Assembly: GCF_003732705.1 (NCBI RefSeq)
Contig: NZ_MOBR01000043.1
Span: 204,377-268,376, forward strand
Reading direction: 5' to 3'
DNA length: 64,000 bases
Origin: Pseudomonas frederiksbergensis
Lineage (GTDB): Bacteria > Pseudomonadota > Gammaproteobacteria > Pseudomonadales > Pseudomonadaceae
Under the pieces are notes generated by a model. That model was not told the DNA's origin, ran no database searches, and saw only the letters and a program-made list of their open reading frames with translations. The translations under genes and the position numbers were made by a program. This document shows positions 8,522-18,075 of the stretch, one piece after another. The first letter of the stretch is position 1, and each line of letters begins with the position of its first letter.

Positions 8522-9853
8522 ATGAGCCTGTTACCTGACGCGGTTTGCTGGCACGAGGGCATGCAGTTATTGCCCCAGCATTTTCAGTTGCAAGGGCTGC
8601 GGGCCGAGGCGCTGGTGGCGCATTTTGCCCAAGCGTGCAATCCGTGGTTCTGGGGCGTGAACCGTATCGAGGTCGACCCCGGCGCACTCAGTGCCGGGCT
8701 GGTGCGGCTGATCAATCTGCAAGCGACGATGCCCGACGGATTGCCGGTCAACCTGCTGGCGGGTGTCGGTCCGACTCTGGAACTCGATGTCGGTCCAACC
8801 ATCAACGACACCGAGGACGCCACGGTCACGGTTTACCTGGCGGTCAGCCCGTTATGGCGCGCCGGTCAGCTGTTGCCGCTCAAGGGTCGGTTGCAATCGG
8901 TGGTCGGTGATGCGCTGCCGGATTTGACCAGCGGCGAGTACCCCGAATCGATCACGGTGTGGCGGCCGAACCCACGGTTGTGCACGCAGTTGAACAAGGC
9001 CGATTCCATCTGTCTGCCGCTGCTGAAAATCCGCAAGGAGGGCGGCGGTTTTATCCCGCTGCCGTACACACCACCGACGCCAATCCTGTTGCCGGAATCC
9101 GTCATTGGCCGGCGCGTCGCCGGTTTGTGCGCCAGGGCGCGCGAGAAATGCATGTTCCTTGGTGGCCGATTGCGTCAGGCCCAGCAGGCCGGTAATCAGG
9201 ACGACGTGCTGGAAATTCGTCGCCAGTTGACCGCGCTTTGGGCCAGGCTGCCGGAAGTCGAAGGCGCGTTGGGCAGCCGCCAGGCCAACCCGCAAACCCT
9301 GTATGGCGGCTTGCTCGGGCTGGCCGGTGCCTGGTCGGCGCTGGACCCATTGGCCGGTGTCCCGCCGTTCGCTCCGTTGGATTTCCTTGAGCTGCAACGC
9401 GGCTATGAAGCCGTCCTCGACTGGCTGGAAAAAACCCTCGAACTGATTCGCGCCGGCTATCGCAGCCTGCCGTTTGCGCGCAGCGAGCAGAGCTTCTCGA
9501 TTCAACTGCCCGACGATCAGCCGAGCCAGCGTCTGGTGATCGGTTTGCGCATGCCCAACGGTGTCGGCGAGCAGGCCGCCAGCGAATGGCTGAGCGGCGC
9601 GATCATCGCCTCGCAGCCGCACATTGCCTTGCTCAGCCGTCAGCGCATGAGCGGTTTGTCCCATCAGGCCATGAGCCGCAACGAGCAGGTGGCCTACAGC
9701 GTCGGCGACGATACGCGATTGTTTGTGGTGACGGCCGAAGGCCAATGGTTCGACGGGCAGTTGCCGTTGCTGATTGCCGCGCCGGCCTCGAAACCGGCGA
9801 GCAGTCCATGGCAAGTGGTGTTGTTCGTGGCCCAGGCCAGTGAAAGTGCTTGA
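8522..9853 (+). CDS. tssK: T6SS baseplate/membrane connector TssK
   Basis: TssK (ImpJ/VasE family, 443 residues) is a trimeric protein that links the baseplate to the cytoplasmic parts of TssL and TssM. The start VCWHEGMQLLPQHFQLQ is the family hallmark (WxEGxxLxPQHFQ). The start at 8522 follows GAAAGGAATCGT. It sits between tssJ and tssL in the same orientation, 18 bases before tssL. Confidence 0.96.
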   Translation: MSLLPDAVCWHEGMQLLPQHFQLQGLRAEALVAHFAQACNPWFWGVNRIEVDPGALSAGLVRLINLQATMPDGLPVNLLAGVGPTLELDVGPTINDTEDATVTVYLAVSPLWRAGQLLPLKGRLQSVVGDALPDLTSGEYPESITVWRPNPRLCTQLNKADSICLPLLKIRKEGGGFIPLPYTPPTPILLPESVIGRRVAGLCARAREKCMFLGGRLRQAQQAGNQDDVLEIRRQLTALWARLPEVEGALGSRQANPQTLYGGLLGLAGAWSALDPLAGVPPFAPLDFLELQRGYEAVLDWLEKTLELIRAGYRSLPFARSEQSFSIQLPDDQPSQRLVIGLRMPNGVGEQAASEWLSGAIIASQPHIALLSRQRMSGLSHQAMSRNEQVAYSVGDDTRLFVVTAEGQWFDGQLPLLIAAPASKPASSPWQVVLFVAQASESA

Positions 9854-9871
9854 TCAAGGAAGGGGCGTCGT

Positions 9872-10639
9872 ATGTCTGAAGGGAATGCCGGGGCGGGTAC
9901 ACGGGGCCTCCACGAAGCACCGTTGAGCAGCGCCTTTCGCCAGGCCTGGTTGCAGTGGTCCGAAGAGTGGACCGGGTTGCCCAGGGACAGTGAAGACGAG
10001 GCGCTGGTCGAGGCCGTGGTCGATCTGTCCACGCAGATTTCCCAGCGCCTGTGGCGCACGGCATTTGCCCGGGTCGGCGATGCGGCGACCGAGCAGGTCA
10101 AGGCACTGATTTATGCCTTCGTTGCACTGATCGATGAAACCCTGCTGTTTACCCCGTGGCCGGGCCAGTCTGCCTGGCAGGACAAACCCCTGGAATCGAG
10201 AATGTATTCCAGCCGTCAGGCCGGTGAGCGGCTGCCGGCGGCGATCAAGGCACTGCTGGACGCGCAGATTCCCACCACCCGCGACCTCGCCAATGTCTAT
10301 TTGCAGTGCCTGGTGCTGGGGTTTCAAGGACGGCTGCGGGGCGAGCACGGTCAGGTCCAGCATGAGAAATTGCGCCAGGCGCTATTCACGTTTGCCTGGC
10401 AGCACGAACCGGATTATGCCGACGTCAGCACCCGGCTCGCGCAGCCTGCGACGGTGCCACCGGTGCAGTTGCCGGTGCGCCTGTCGTTGCCCGATGGTTT
10501 TCGCCTTGGCTTGGGGATTGTCGCCATGGTGCTGTTGTTGACCGGGCTGGGGCAGTTGTTCTGGCGCGATATCCGTCAGGAACTGGAGCCGGTGTTGCAG
10601 ATGACCGACTCGGTCGCCGCGTCGGAGCAAGACTCATGA
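9872..10639 (+). CDS. tssL: T6SS inner-membrane protein TssL (DotU/IcmH type)
   Basis: TssL is a C-tail-anchored inner-membrane protein. Its cytoplasmic hook domain contacts TssK and TssE, and it forms the membrane complex with TssM and TssJ. This copy has 255 residues: a cytoplasmic DotU domain (AFVALIDETLLFTPW and YLQCLVLGFQGRLRG are the clear family blocks) and a single membrane segment near residues 212-231. There is no peptidoglycan-binding OmpA domain after the membrane segment, so it is the short form. The stop overlaps the tssM start as ATGA. Confidence 0.94.
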   Translation: MSEGNAGAGTRGLHEAPLSSAFRQAWLQWSEEWTGLPRDSEDEALVEAVVDLSTQISQRLWRTAFARVGDAATEQVKALIYAFVALIDETLLFTPWPGQSAWQDKPLESRMYSSRQAGERLPAAIKALLDAQIPTTRDLANVYLQCLVLGFQGRLRGEHGQVQHEKLRQALFTFAWQHEPDYADVSTRLAQPATVPPVQLPVRLSLPDGFRLGLGIVAMVLLLTGLGQLFWRDIRQELEPVLQMTDSVAASEQDS

Positions 10640-13600
10640 GCACCTTGCAGATCGTCGGACTGGTCATCGCGCTGCTGGTGCTGCTGGCCCTTATTGTCGT
10701 GGCGCTCTGGTGGTTGCGCACCCAGAGCGGCGCGGCAATCCGCAGTTTCTACGCGGCTGTGCGGCATATGGAGCAGGAGCAGGGCGCGCAGGATCGCTAC
10801 CAGATTCCCTGGTTGCTGATGCTCGGCAACGAAACCCAGGGCACCCAATTGTGCAGCCAGTGGCGCTTGCAACCGACCGACAAACCGGCCTGGTTCGGGC
10901 GCTGGTGGTCGGACCCTGAAGGCGCGGTGCTGGTGGTGCCACAAGCGTTGTTCCTGCCCGATGAAGGCATGAACCTGCAACGGGGCGGCTGGTGGCGCTT
11001 GCTCGGCTTGATCCTGCGCTTGCGCAGCAAACGGCCACTGGACGGGGTGATCTGGACCGTACCGGTCAGTCGCCTGGGCAATGTCGAACAGGCGGCGAAC
11101 CTCGGGCTGGCGGCGCGTCGGCGCTTTATCGACTTACTGCAACGCTTCGGCCTGAGCCTGCCGGTGTACGTGGTGATTACCGGTATGGAAGAACTGCCGG
11201 GCTTTCAGGAACTGATCAGCGCGTTGCCCCAAGAGAGCCACGAGCGGGCGCTGGGCTGGTCTTCGCCCCACGGCCCCGAGGCGATGTGGCAATCACAATG
11301 GAGCGATCAGGCGCTGGATCAGGTCAACCGGGCCTTGTCGGAATCGATCATTGAACTCGGCACGTTGTCCGGCCATTTGAGTAGCGATTTGTACGGTTTG
11401 CCGGAACGCCTGGAAGCCTTGCGCCGCAACCTGCAAACCCTGCTGGAGCCGGTGTTCCAAGGCAATGCTCAGGGCGAGGCACCGCGTTTTCGCGGGGTAT
11501 ATTTCACCGCCAATCAGCCCTCAGAGGATGCTCTTGACGGGTTTTCCGCCGATGACAGCGACCTGCAGCAAAGTGTTTTCGCCCGGCAGTTGTGGCAGCG
11601 GCGAGTGGTCGCCGAGCGGGGGCTGGCTCAGGTCGTGCCGCGCCTGTTGCGCCTGCGCCAGCGCTGGCAGCGCCTGACCGGGGCGATTGCGCTGGTGGTC
11701 GGGGTGATCTGGATCGCTTGCATGCTCTGGGTCTGGCAGGACTCGGTCAAGGATGCCCATGAACTGTCACGCCTGCTGCAAGGCGCGCAAAAGAATTATG
11801 TGGCGGTCACCGATGAATCCCATCGACAGGACGCGACCCGGCGCAATGTCCAGGGGTTCTGGCGGGTTCTGGAAAAGGCGCCGCGCTGGACCTTCACCTC
11901 TTTGGCGTTTCCTACGTCCTGGTTTTCACCCCTGGACGTGCAACTGGAAAATGAACTGCGCACCACCGCCAAGAGCCACTTGCTGGAGCCGTTGCATGAA
12001 TTGCTGGACGCGCAGCTGACGCAACTCAAGGCCATCCGCAACACCGAGCGCCGGGGCAATGTGGAAAGCGAAGACCCGGCGCAATGGCAAAACTACGTCA
12101 AGGCCAAGGATCTGGTGGGGCGGGCGGTACGTCTGGAGCAACAGAACCAGTGGTTCAATCAGGCCCTGAACAACCCCAAGGCGCCTCTCGAAGATTTGGT
12201 GTCGCTGAGCAATAACGCGTTGTCCCTGAACCTGAATGTCGGCACGTTGCGCCGCGCCGCTTTTTACAATCGGGTGCTGCTGGATGCCGATGACGGCAAC
12301 TTGAAAGCGCTGGACCTGAGCCTGGAACGCCCGGCGATCGAGGAAAACTTCTCCGGGCTGATGGAACGCTGGCTGGATCAGTATTTCCTTGCCGACAACT
12401 TTGTACGTCAGGCCGGTTATCTCAAGTTGCACCTGGAGCGACTGGAGGCCGGTGGCAGCAATTCACTGCCGGAACTTGAGGATCTGCGGGCACTGATCGA
12501 CGACCTGCAAGCGCTGATTGGCCTGACCAACTCGGCGTGGAGTCGCGGCAAGGGCCAGGATTTGGTGCCCGGTTACCGCGAGATGATGGACAAGGTGCGC
12601 CAGAGCGTCGTGCTCGGCCCACAGGTCGAACAGCAACTGGATCAGCAAGCCTCGAAACTGCAGCAGAGTTTCCGCGATCAGTGGATTGCCCAGGCCGGTT
12701 CCAGGGGCAACTTGCTGGTGCAACAAGGCAGCGGGCAGTTGGTGTTGCAGGAACATGTCAGCCAGTTGAATAACGCGGTGCAGGCCTTGTTCAAGCGTGA
12801 CTTCGTGGCGCTTGCCTTGCGTGCGGATGAGTCGGGTGATGTGCAGGGGCAGAACGTCGATGGCGATGACCTCAACGGTGCGCTGAATTATTTCGCCAGT
12901 TACAAGAGTTACGCCGCTGAAGAGTTGCCGCGTATTCCGCCGGCTTATCGCGGCGCCGTGCTGGCCGCCGCCGAAAGCGCGGCCGCCAAGGCCATGTGGC
13001 TGAGCCTCAAGGACCAGGATGACCAATCCCATGCCTACGGGGTGTTCAACGTGCAGGCGCCGCAAGCGGTGGCGTTGCAGAAGGCCTTTGTCGATTTACG
13101 CCGAGGTGATCTGGCAACGCGTCTGCAAAGTGCCTTGAACCGGCGAGCCATGGATCAGGTGGTCGGTGGCCTGAGTGAAATCACCGCCCAGCCGCTATTC
13201 AGCGGGCGCACCGAAATCAGCCAGTGGGACGGTTCGAAAAACCTTGGCCTGCAACTGTATGGCGCCAGCGATGTGCAGGATTTGAAACTGAGCCTCAAGC
13301 AACAATTCAACACCATGCTCGGCATCACCGAACGGCGCACCTCGGCGCTGGAATGGCTGAAAACCCAGCAGCAGAATCTCTCGGCGCTGGACTACGAGCG
13401 GGTGACGCAATTCAGCGCACTCAATGACGAACTGCTCAAGTACAAGGATGCGAATCCCGCCAGTTCGCCGGCGCAGATCGAGCAGTTAGTCAGCCGCGAC
13501 TTCATCGAAATGGATGCCACGTCCTGTGGCCAGATCCTGCAAACCGCCAGCCTGTCCGGCGGGCGCGGAACGTTGGCCTTGCGCGCCCTGGACCTGCAAC

Positions 13601-14454
13601 AAACCGCCATGCAACGTTGCCAGTTCCTGCAACAGCAACAGGCTGCGGCGGCGTGGAACGACCTGGCCAACTATTTCAACCAATACCTGGCCGAGCGCTT
13701 TCCGTTTGCCAATGGTGTGCAGGCGACCGACGCCGATCCGGCGCGGGTCCAGCATTTCCTTGAGCTGATCGACAAACGCCTGCCGGTGGCCCAGGCCGGT
13801 TTGGTCCTGAGCCAGACCCCGGAGCGCCTCGCCGCCGAAGACTTTCTCAACCGCTTGAAGCAGGCGAGTACCTGGCTGACGCCGATGTTTGTACGGGACA
13901 AGAGCGGCATCCTCGGGGTGGAACTGGACGTACGCTGGCGCACCGATCGCGAGGAAGAGCGGGGTGCCGATCAGGTTATCGCCTGGGGATTGAATGCCGG
14001 TAATCAGCAGATCAGCTACCCCGGCGAGGCCCAGCCGAACCTGCGCTGGATGGTCGGCCAACCGGTGCGGCTGACACTGCGTTGGGCGCGAAATGGCTCC
14101 CAGCGCCCGGCCAACGATCAGTTGCAACCGAACCTGGTGGTGCGTGATCTTGAAGCCGGTTGGGAATACGGCGGTCCCTGGTCGTTGCTGCGCATGATGC
14201 GTTCGCATCAGTCGGTGCAGCGTCAGCCGAACATGGATTACACCGACTTTCCGCTGACCTTGCGCCTGCCGGTCACGGCGCCCTCCAGTACGGCGGAGCA
14301 AACCCTGATGTTTGTGCGCCTGTCATTGATGAGCCAGGGTTCGAAGCTGCCGCTGTCCATCCAGCCACTGCCGACCCGGGCCCCGCGCTCGCCGTTCATG
14401 CAGACCCGGGCGACCGCGTCTGCCACCGCCATGACTCAGGAGGAGGGCTTGTGA
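10636..14454 (+). CDS. tssM: T6SS inner-membrane scaffold TssM (IcmF), without an intact Walker A motif
   Basis: TssM (1272 residues) spans the inner membrane and periplasm and contacts TssJ. Two N-terminal membrane segments are visible (about residues 6-26 and 347-367) around a cytoplasmic domain, followed by a long periplasmic part. Many TssM proteins carry a GxxxxGK[ST] nucleotide-binding loop after the first hairpin. Here the equivalent place reads WLLMLGNETQGTQLC (residues 59-73), with no Lys-Ser/Thr, so nucleotide binding is unlikely. The start overlaps the tssL stop by four bases, and the stop overlaps the tssA GTG. Confidence 0.95.
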   Translation: MSTLQIVGLVIALLVLLALIVVALWWLRTQSGAAIRSFYAAVRHMEQEQGAQDRYQIPWLLMLGNETQGTQLCSQWRLQPTDKPAWFGRWWSDPEGAVLVVPQALFLPDEGMNLQRGGWWRLLGLILRLRSKRPLDGVIWTVPVSRLGNVEQAANLGLAARRRFIDLLQRFGLSLPVYVVITGMEELPGFQELISALPQESHERALGWSSPHGPEAMWQSQWSDQALDQVNRALSESIIELGTLSGHLSSDLYGLPERLEALRRNLQTLLEPVFQGNAQGEAPRFRGVYFTANQPSEDALDGFSADDSDLQQSVFARQLWQRRVVAERGLAQVVPRLLRLRQRWQRLTGAIALVVGVIWIACMLWVWQDSVKDAHELSRLLQGAQKNYVAVTDESHRQDATRRNVQGFWRVLEKAPRWTFTSLAFPTSWFSPLDVQLENELRTTAKSHLLEPLHELLDAQLTQLKAIRNTERRGNVESEDPAQWQNYVKAKDLVGRAVRLEQQNQWFNQALNNPKAPLEDLVSLSNNALSLNLNVGTLRRAAFYNRVLLDADDGNLKALDLSLERPAIEENFSGLMERWLDQYFLADNFVRQAGYLKLHLERLEAGGSNSLPELEDLRALIDDLQALIGLTNSAWSRGKGQDLVPGYREMMDKVRQSVVLGPQVEQQLDQQASKLQQSFRDQWIAQAGSRGNLLVQQGSGQLVLQEHVSQLNNAVQALFKRDFVALALRADESGDVQGQNVDGDDLNGALNYFASYKSYAAEELPRIPPAYRGAVLAAAESAAAKAMWLSLKDQDDQSHAYGVFNVQAPQAVALQKAFVDLRRGDLATRLQSALNRRAMDQVVGGLSEITAQPLFSGRTEISQWDGSKNLGLQLYGASDVQDLKLSLKQQFNTMLGITERRTSALEWLKTQQQNLSALDYERVTQFSALNDELLKYKDANPASSPAQIEQLVSRDFIEMDATSCGQILQTASLSGGRGTLALRALDLQQTAMQRCQFLQQQQAAAAWNDLANYFNQYLAERFPFANGVQATDADPARVQHFLELIDKRLPVAQAGLVLSQTPERLAAEDFLNRLKQASTWLTPMFVRDKSGILGVELDVRWRTDREEERGADQVIAWGLNAGNQQISYPGEAQPNLRWMVGQPVRLTLRWARNGSQRPANDQLQPNLVVRDLEAGWEYGGPWSLLRMMRSHQSVQRQPNMDYTDFPLTLRLPVTAPSSTAEQTLMFVRLSLMSQGSKLPLSIQPLPTRAPRSPFMQTRATASATAMTQEEGL

Positions 14455-15530
14455 ATATGCCTTCAACGCCGTTGCCGGAACTGATTGACCGCTTGCTGGA
14501 ACCGATCAGCAGCGAGGCGCCCTGTGGCCAGGATTTGCGATATGAGCGTGAGTTCGACCAGGCGCGGGAGCTGCGCCGGGAGGACGATACGAGCCTGCCG
14601 ACGGGGGTTTGGCAGTCGTCGATCAAACGCGCGCAATGGCCGGAGCTGGAAAAACTCACCACCAGCCTGCTGCTGGAGCGCAGCAAGGATTTGATGCTCA
14701 GTGCCTGGCTCGGTGAGGCGTGGTTGCATCAGGACGGTCTGGAAGGGTTGCCGGGCAGTCTGGCGCTGGTCGCCGGGTTGTGCGAGCGCTATCCCGAGCA
14801 GCTTCACCCGCAGGCGGAGGACGGTGATCAGTCTTGGCGGGTGATCCCGCTCGAATGGCTGGCCCGGCGCTACACCGAAGTGCTGCTGACCCGGGTGCCG
14901 TTGCTCGACCCGCGTAACGGTGAGTTCGATGGTTTGTGCCTGGACGCCTGGCGGCGTTTGCAGGTGCAGCAGGTGCAGACCAATGACAGCAAGGTCGCGA
15001 AAACCTCGGCGGAAAACGCACGCAGCGAACAGAAGAAAATCACCGAGCAGATTCGCGCCACGCCGCTGTCCTTCTGGTTGCACAGCCAGGGCAGCCTGCT
15101 GTTGAGCCTGCAGCATTTGCAACGGCTCGAAGCCTGGAGCGACGCCTACCTCGGCAACCAGGCCCCCGGTTTCAAAGGCTTGCAGGATGTCATCACAGCG
15201 TTATTGACGCTGGTTCAGGAGTTCATCGCCATGCACCCACGACAGTCCACCGAGGTTCCTGTTGAAGCAGCGCCGGTGGTGGCGTCGGGTCCGGCCGATG
15301 TGACTGCACCGCCCCAGGTTTTTCGCGAGCCGGCGAGTCGCGAAGAGGCCTATCGGCAATTGTTGTTGATCGCCGAATACCTGGCCCGCACCGAACCCCA
15401 CAGCCCAGTGCCGTACCTGATCCGGCGGGGAGTGGAGTGGGGCAATAAGCCGTTGAGTGAATTGCTGGGAGAGTTGATCTCGGCGGATGCTGAATCCCGG
15501 AGGCTTTGGACGCTGCTCGGCGTTCTCTAG
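14451..15530 (+). CDS. tssA: T6SS assembly protein TssA (ImpA family)
   Basis: TssA proteins organise baseplate docking and sheath/tube polymerisation. This one has an ImpA N-terminal domain (SSEAPCGQDLRYEREFDQAR, residues about 20-40), a long alpha-helical middle and the family C-terminal block PHSPVPYLIRRGVEWGNKPL. The GTG at 14451 overlaps the tssM stop (GTGA) and lies seven bases after AGGAGG, so it is preferred; the ATG at 14457 is the alternative. From the GTG the protein has 359 residues. It is the last T6SS gene of the plus arm; a REP array follows at once. Confidence 0.9.
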   Translation: MNMPSTPLPELIDRLLEPISSEAPCGQDLRYEREFDQARELRREDDTSLPTGVWQSSIKRAQWPELEKLTTSLLLERSKDLMLSAWLGEAWLHQDGLEGLPGSLALVAGLCERYPEQLHPQAEDGDQSWRVIPLEWLARRYTEVLLTRVPLLDPRNGEFDGLCLDAWRRLQVQQVQTNDSKVAKTSAENARSEQKKITEQIRATPLSFWLHSQGSLLLSLQHLQRLEAWSDAYLGNQAPGFKGLQDVITALLTLVQEFIAMHPRQSTEVPVEAAPVVASGPADVTAPPQVFREPASREEAYRQLLLIAEYLARTEPHSPVPYLIRRGVEWGNKPLSELLGELISADAESRRLWTLLGVL

Positions 15531-15534
15531 CTTT

Positions 15535-16164
15535 TGTGGGAGCGAGCCTGCTCGCGAAAGCGGTTTAACAGTCAGCATTGATGTTGAATGTGATGGCCTC
15601 TTCGCGAGCAGGCTCGCTCCCACAGTTGTTCTGTTGTGTGTCGGGAGTCTGCGTACACCGCATTCCCCCTGTGGGAGCGAGCCTGCTCGCGAAAGCGGTT
15701 TAACAGTCAGCATTGATGTTGAATGTGATGGCCTCTTCGCGAGCAAGCTCGCTCCCACAGTTGTTTTGTGGTGAGTCGGGAATCTGCGTACACCGCAATC
15801 CCCCTGTGGGAGCGAGCCTGCTCGCGAAAGCGGTTTAACAGTCAGCATTGATGTTGAATGTGATGGCCTCTTCGCGAGCAAGCTCGCTCCCACAGTTGTT
15901 TTGTGGTGAGTCGGGAATCTGCGTACGCCGCAATCCCTTGTGGGAGCGAGCCTGCTCGCGAAAGCGGTTTAACAGTCAGCATTGATGTTGAATGTGATGG
16001 CCTCTTCGCGAGCAGGCTCGCTCCCACATTTTGTTTTGTGGTGAGTCGGGAGTTTGTGTACACCGCATTCCCCCTGTGGGAGCGAGCTTGCTCGCGATAG
16101 CGGACTATCAGCCAATATAAATGTTGACTGACAAGACGCCATCGCGAGCAAGCTCGCTCCCACA
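15535..16164. repeat. tandem array of five REP pairs (REPIN-like)
   Basis: Five inverted REP pairs stand head to tail, with their left arms (GTGGGAGCGAGC) at 15536, 15671, 15806, 15940 and 16076, i.e. a period of 134-136 bases. Each unit is a left REP, about 40 bases of loop and a complementary REP ending GCTCGCTCCCACA. Units 1-4 share nearly identical loops and the same 40-45-base spacer to the next unit; unit 5 has a different loop. Together they fill the 667-base gap between tssA and the next gene; no gene is supported in this stretch. Confidence 0.92.
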
Positions 16165-16197
16165 GGGAATTGATGGTGTGGTTGGGATTTGTGTCGT

Positions 16198-17163
16198 TCA
16201 GACCGTCCGGGTCACCACGGATATCGGCAAGGTAATCGGCGTCAACACCGGCCTGCCGGCGAAAAACGCCACGAGGTTTTGGCCCACCAGTTCCACGGTG
16301 CCTTGGGTCGCTTCCGGGGACAGGCCGGCGACATGGGGCGTCAGGATCACGTTGGTCAAGGCCTTGAGGGCGTCGGGCACTTTGGGTTCGTGGTCGAACA
16401 CATCCAGCGCGGCGCCGCCGATCCGCCGTTGTTCCAGGGCGCTGATCAGGTCCGCCGTGACCACCACGCTGGCCCGGGCAATATTGACCAAAAAGCCGTT
16501 GGGCCCCAGCGCATCCAGCACTTGACGGTTGATCAGGTGCTGGGTGCCCACTCCGCCGGGTGTGGCGACGATCAGGAAATCCGACGCCCGGGCCAATTCC
16601 GTCGGCGTCGAGCAGTAGCTGTACGGCACGTCACTGCGATGCTGGCGGTTGTGGTAACTCACGCTCATGTCGAAACCATTGCCTGCACGCTTGGCGATGG
16701 CCATGCCGACTGCCCCCAGCCCAAGAATGCCCAGGCGCTTGCCGGCCAGGGACGGGCGCATGATTTTCGGCCATTCGCCACGGCGCACGGCGGCATCGGC
16801 CCGGGGAATATCGCGTACCAGCGACAGCAACAACGCCATCGCGTGATCGGCCACCGAAGAGGCATTGACCCCGGCGCCATTGGTCACGGTGATGCCGCGG
16901 TCGCTGGCGGCTTGCAGGTCGACGTGTTCGTAACCGGCGCCGATTACGCAAATGATTTGCAGGGCGGGCAGGGCGGCAATCTCTTCGGCATACAACCCCA
17001 GCGGACCGCGCGTCAGCACGGCATCGATGCGCGCACCGTGGGAAGCAATGGCCTGGGCGCGCTCGGCGGGCGTAGGCGCCAGAATCAGGTGAAAGCCCTG
17101 ATGTTCGAGAATCGGCAGATAGTCATTGATGGTTTCAACCAATACCAGGACGGTTGCAGTCAT
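16198..17163 (-). CDS. NAD(P)-dependent D-2-hydroxyacid dehydrogenase
   Basis: A 321-residue member of the D-isomer-specific 2-hydroxyacid dehydrogenase family (glyoxylate/hydroxypyruvate reductase-like), which interconverts 2-keto and D-2-hydroxy acids. The dinucleotide-binding GLGAVG is at residues 148-153. The catalytic Arg lies in VNIAR (R230), Glu in DVFDHEP (E259) and His in TPHVAG (H277). The ATG at 17163 follows an AGGAG-like site; the open frame upstream to 17247 has no family similarity. The exact substrate cannot be read from the sequence. Confidence 0.88.
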   Translation of the reverse strand: MTATVLVLVETINDYLPILEHQGFHLILAPTPAERAQAIASHGARIDAVLTRGPLGLYAEEIAALPALQIICVIGAGYEHVDLQAASDRGITVTNGAGVNASSVADHAMALLLSLVRDIPRADAAVRRGEWPKIMRPSLAGKRLGILGLGAVGMAIAKRAGNGFDMSVSYHNRQHRSDVPYSYCSTPTELARASDFLIVATPGGVGTQHLINRQVLDALGPNGFLVNIARASVVVTADLISALEQRRIGGAALDVFDHEPKVPDALKALTNVILTPHVAGLSPEATQGTVELVGQNLVAFFAGRPVLTPITLPISVVTRTV

Positions 17164-17314
17164 GCTGGGCTCCTGTGGGCATCGAAATGTCGGGGGCTCG
17201 AAAGTCGTTTCAGATTGCTGATTCCAGAGCGGTTTGGCAATTACCAAAGATCATAGGCTATGGGTTGACGTGCCGTGAGAGGAGGCGCCCCGAATCCGAC
17301 GCCGAGCAGGGCCC

Positions 17315-17384
17315 CGTAGGAGCAAAGCTTGCTCGCGATGGCGATTACGAGGACGCCATCGCGAGCACGCTTGGCTCCTACAAG
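17315..17384. repeat. REP pair (GTAGGAGC type) reaching into the end of the TetR gene
   Basis: Inverted arms GTAGGAGCAAAGCTTGCTCGC and GCGAGCACGCTTGGCTCCTAC enclose a short loop. The right arm overlaps the last codons of the minus-strand TetR gene: its CCTAC supplies that gene's TAG stop at 17378-17380. Confidence 0.8.
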
Positions 17385-17995
17385 GTCGGCGTTGCCGGTT
17401 TCTCGGTGGTTTCGTCCACCGTCAGGAACGCCCGTGCCGCCTCCAGGATTTCCTCGGACAAGCCATCGCCGCGAGTCGCCCGAGCCAGAGTCAGCGCACC
17501 AACCATCAGCGAATAATCCACCAGCGCGCGCTGCCGATTGGCCTCGGGCTGATCCGCGCCCATCAGCGGGGCGAGCATCTGCAGCAAGGCTTCCAGGCCC
17601 AGGGTGTAGGTCTGGTGTAAGCCGCTTTCGGCCGTTTCGTGGCACATGTCGCCGGCAAACGCCGTCACCGGGCAGCTTTCCCCCGGATTGTCGCGATTGG
17701 CCACCGACAGGTAAGGCGCGATGATGCTGGCGCGGGCCGAGAGGTGGTCGCCGCTGTTGTCGATTTTCTGCTTCCAGCGTTCCATCGATTGGGTGAACGC
17801 CCGGCTGCAAGCCTCTTGGGCCAGGGCTTCCTTGGACTCGAAGTGCCCGTAGAAACCGCCGTGGGTCAGGCCGGCGGCGCCCATGACGTCGACGACGCTG
17901 ATCCCGTGCAGGCCGCGCTCGCGAAACAGCCGCGTGGCGGCCTCGACGATGATTTCGCGGTTGAGTTCGGCTTGTTTGCGGGAGACTCGGGGCAT
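17378..17995 (-). CDS. TetR/AcrR-family transcriptional regulator
   Basis: A 205-residue regulator with an N-terminal TetR helix-turn-helix (about residues 13-60; GISVVDVMGAAGLTHGGFYG with the typical GFYGHFxSKE that follows) and an all-helical ligand domain. The ATG at 17995 is taken because the conserved part starts soon after; a start at 18034 lacks a ribosome binding site. It lies between the dehydrogenase and an EamA transporter, all on the minus strand, and may regulate either one. The ligand is unknown. Its stop codon lies inside a REP arm. Confidence 0.85.
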   Translation of the reverse strand: MPRVSRKQAELNREIIVEAATRLFRERGLHGISVVDVMGAAGLTHGGFYGHFESKEALAQEACSRAFTQSMERWKQKIDNSGDHLSARASIIAPYLSVANRDNPGESCPVTAFAGDMCHETAESGLHQTYTLGLEALLQMLAPLMGADQPEANRQRALVDYSLMVGALTLARATRGDGLSEEILEAARAFLTVDETTEKPATPTL

Positions 17996-18075
17996 GGGTT
18001 GCTCACATTCTTTAAACGTATCGATGACCGGCATCTTAGGGAACTGCCGGCGCCGTGTCTCCCTGACAGGGTGCT

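Noticed and set aside
15201..16163. Repetitive open frames across the REP array
   Set aside because: Their repeated peptide is simply the translated REP units; no ribosome binding site or family similarity.
15535..16164. CRISPR-like regular repeats
   Set aside because: Period of 135 bases, palindromic REP arms and near-identical spacers; a CRISPR array would have short repeats and different spacers, and no cas gene is near.
16189..17256. 355-codon open frame on the plus strand
   Set aside because: Antisense to the 2-hydroxyacid dehydrogenase, whose catalytic residues are in order on the other strand.
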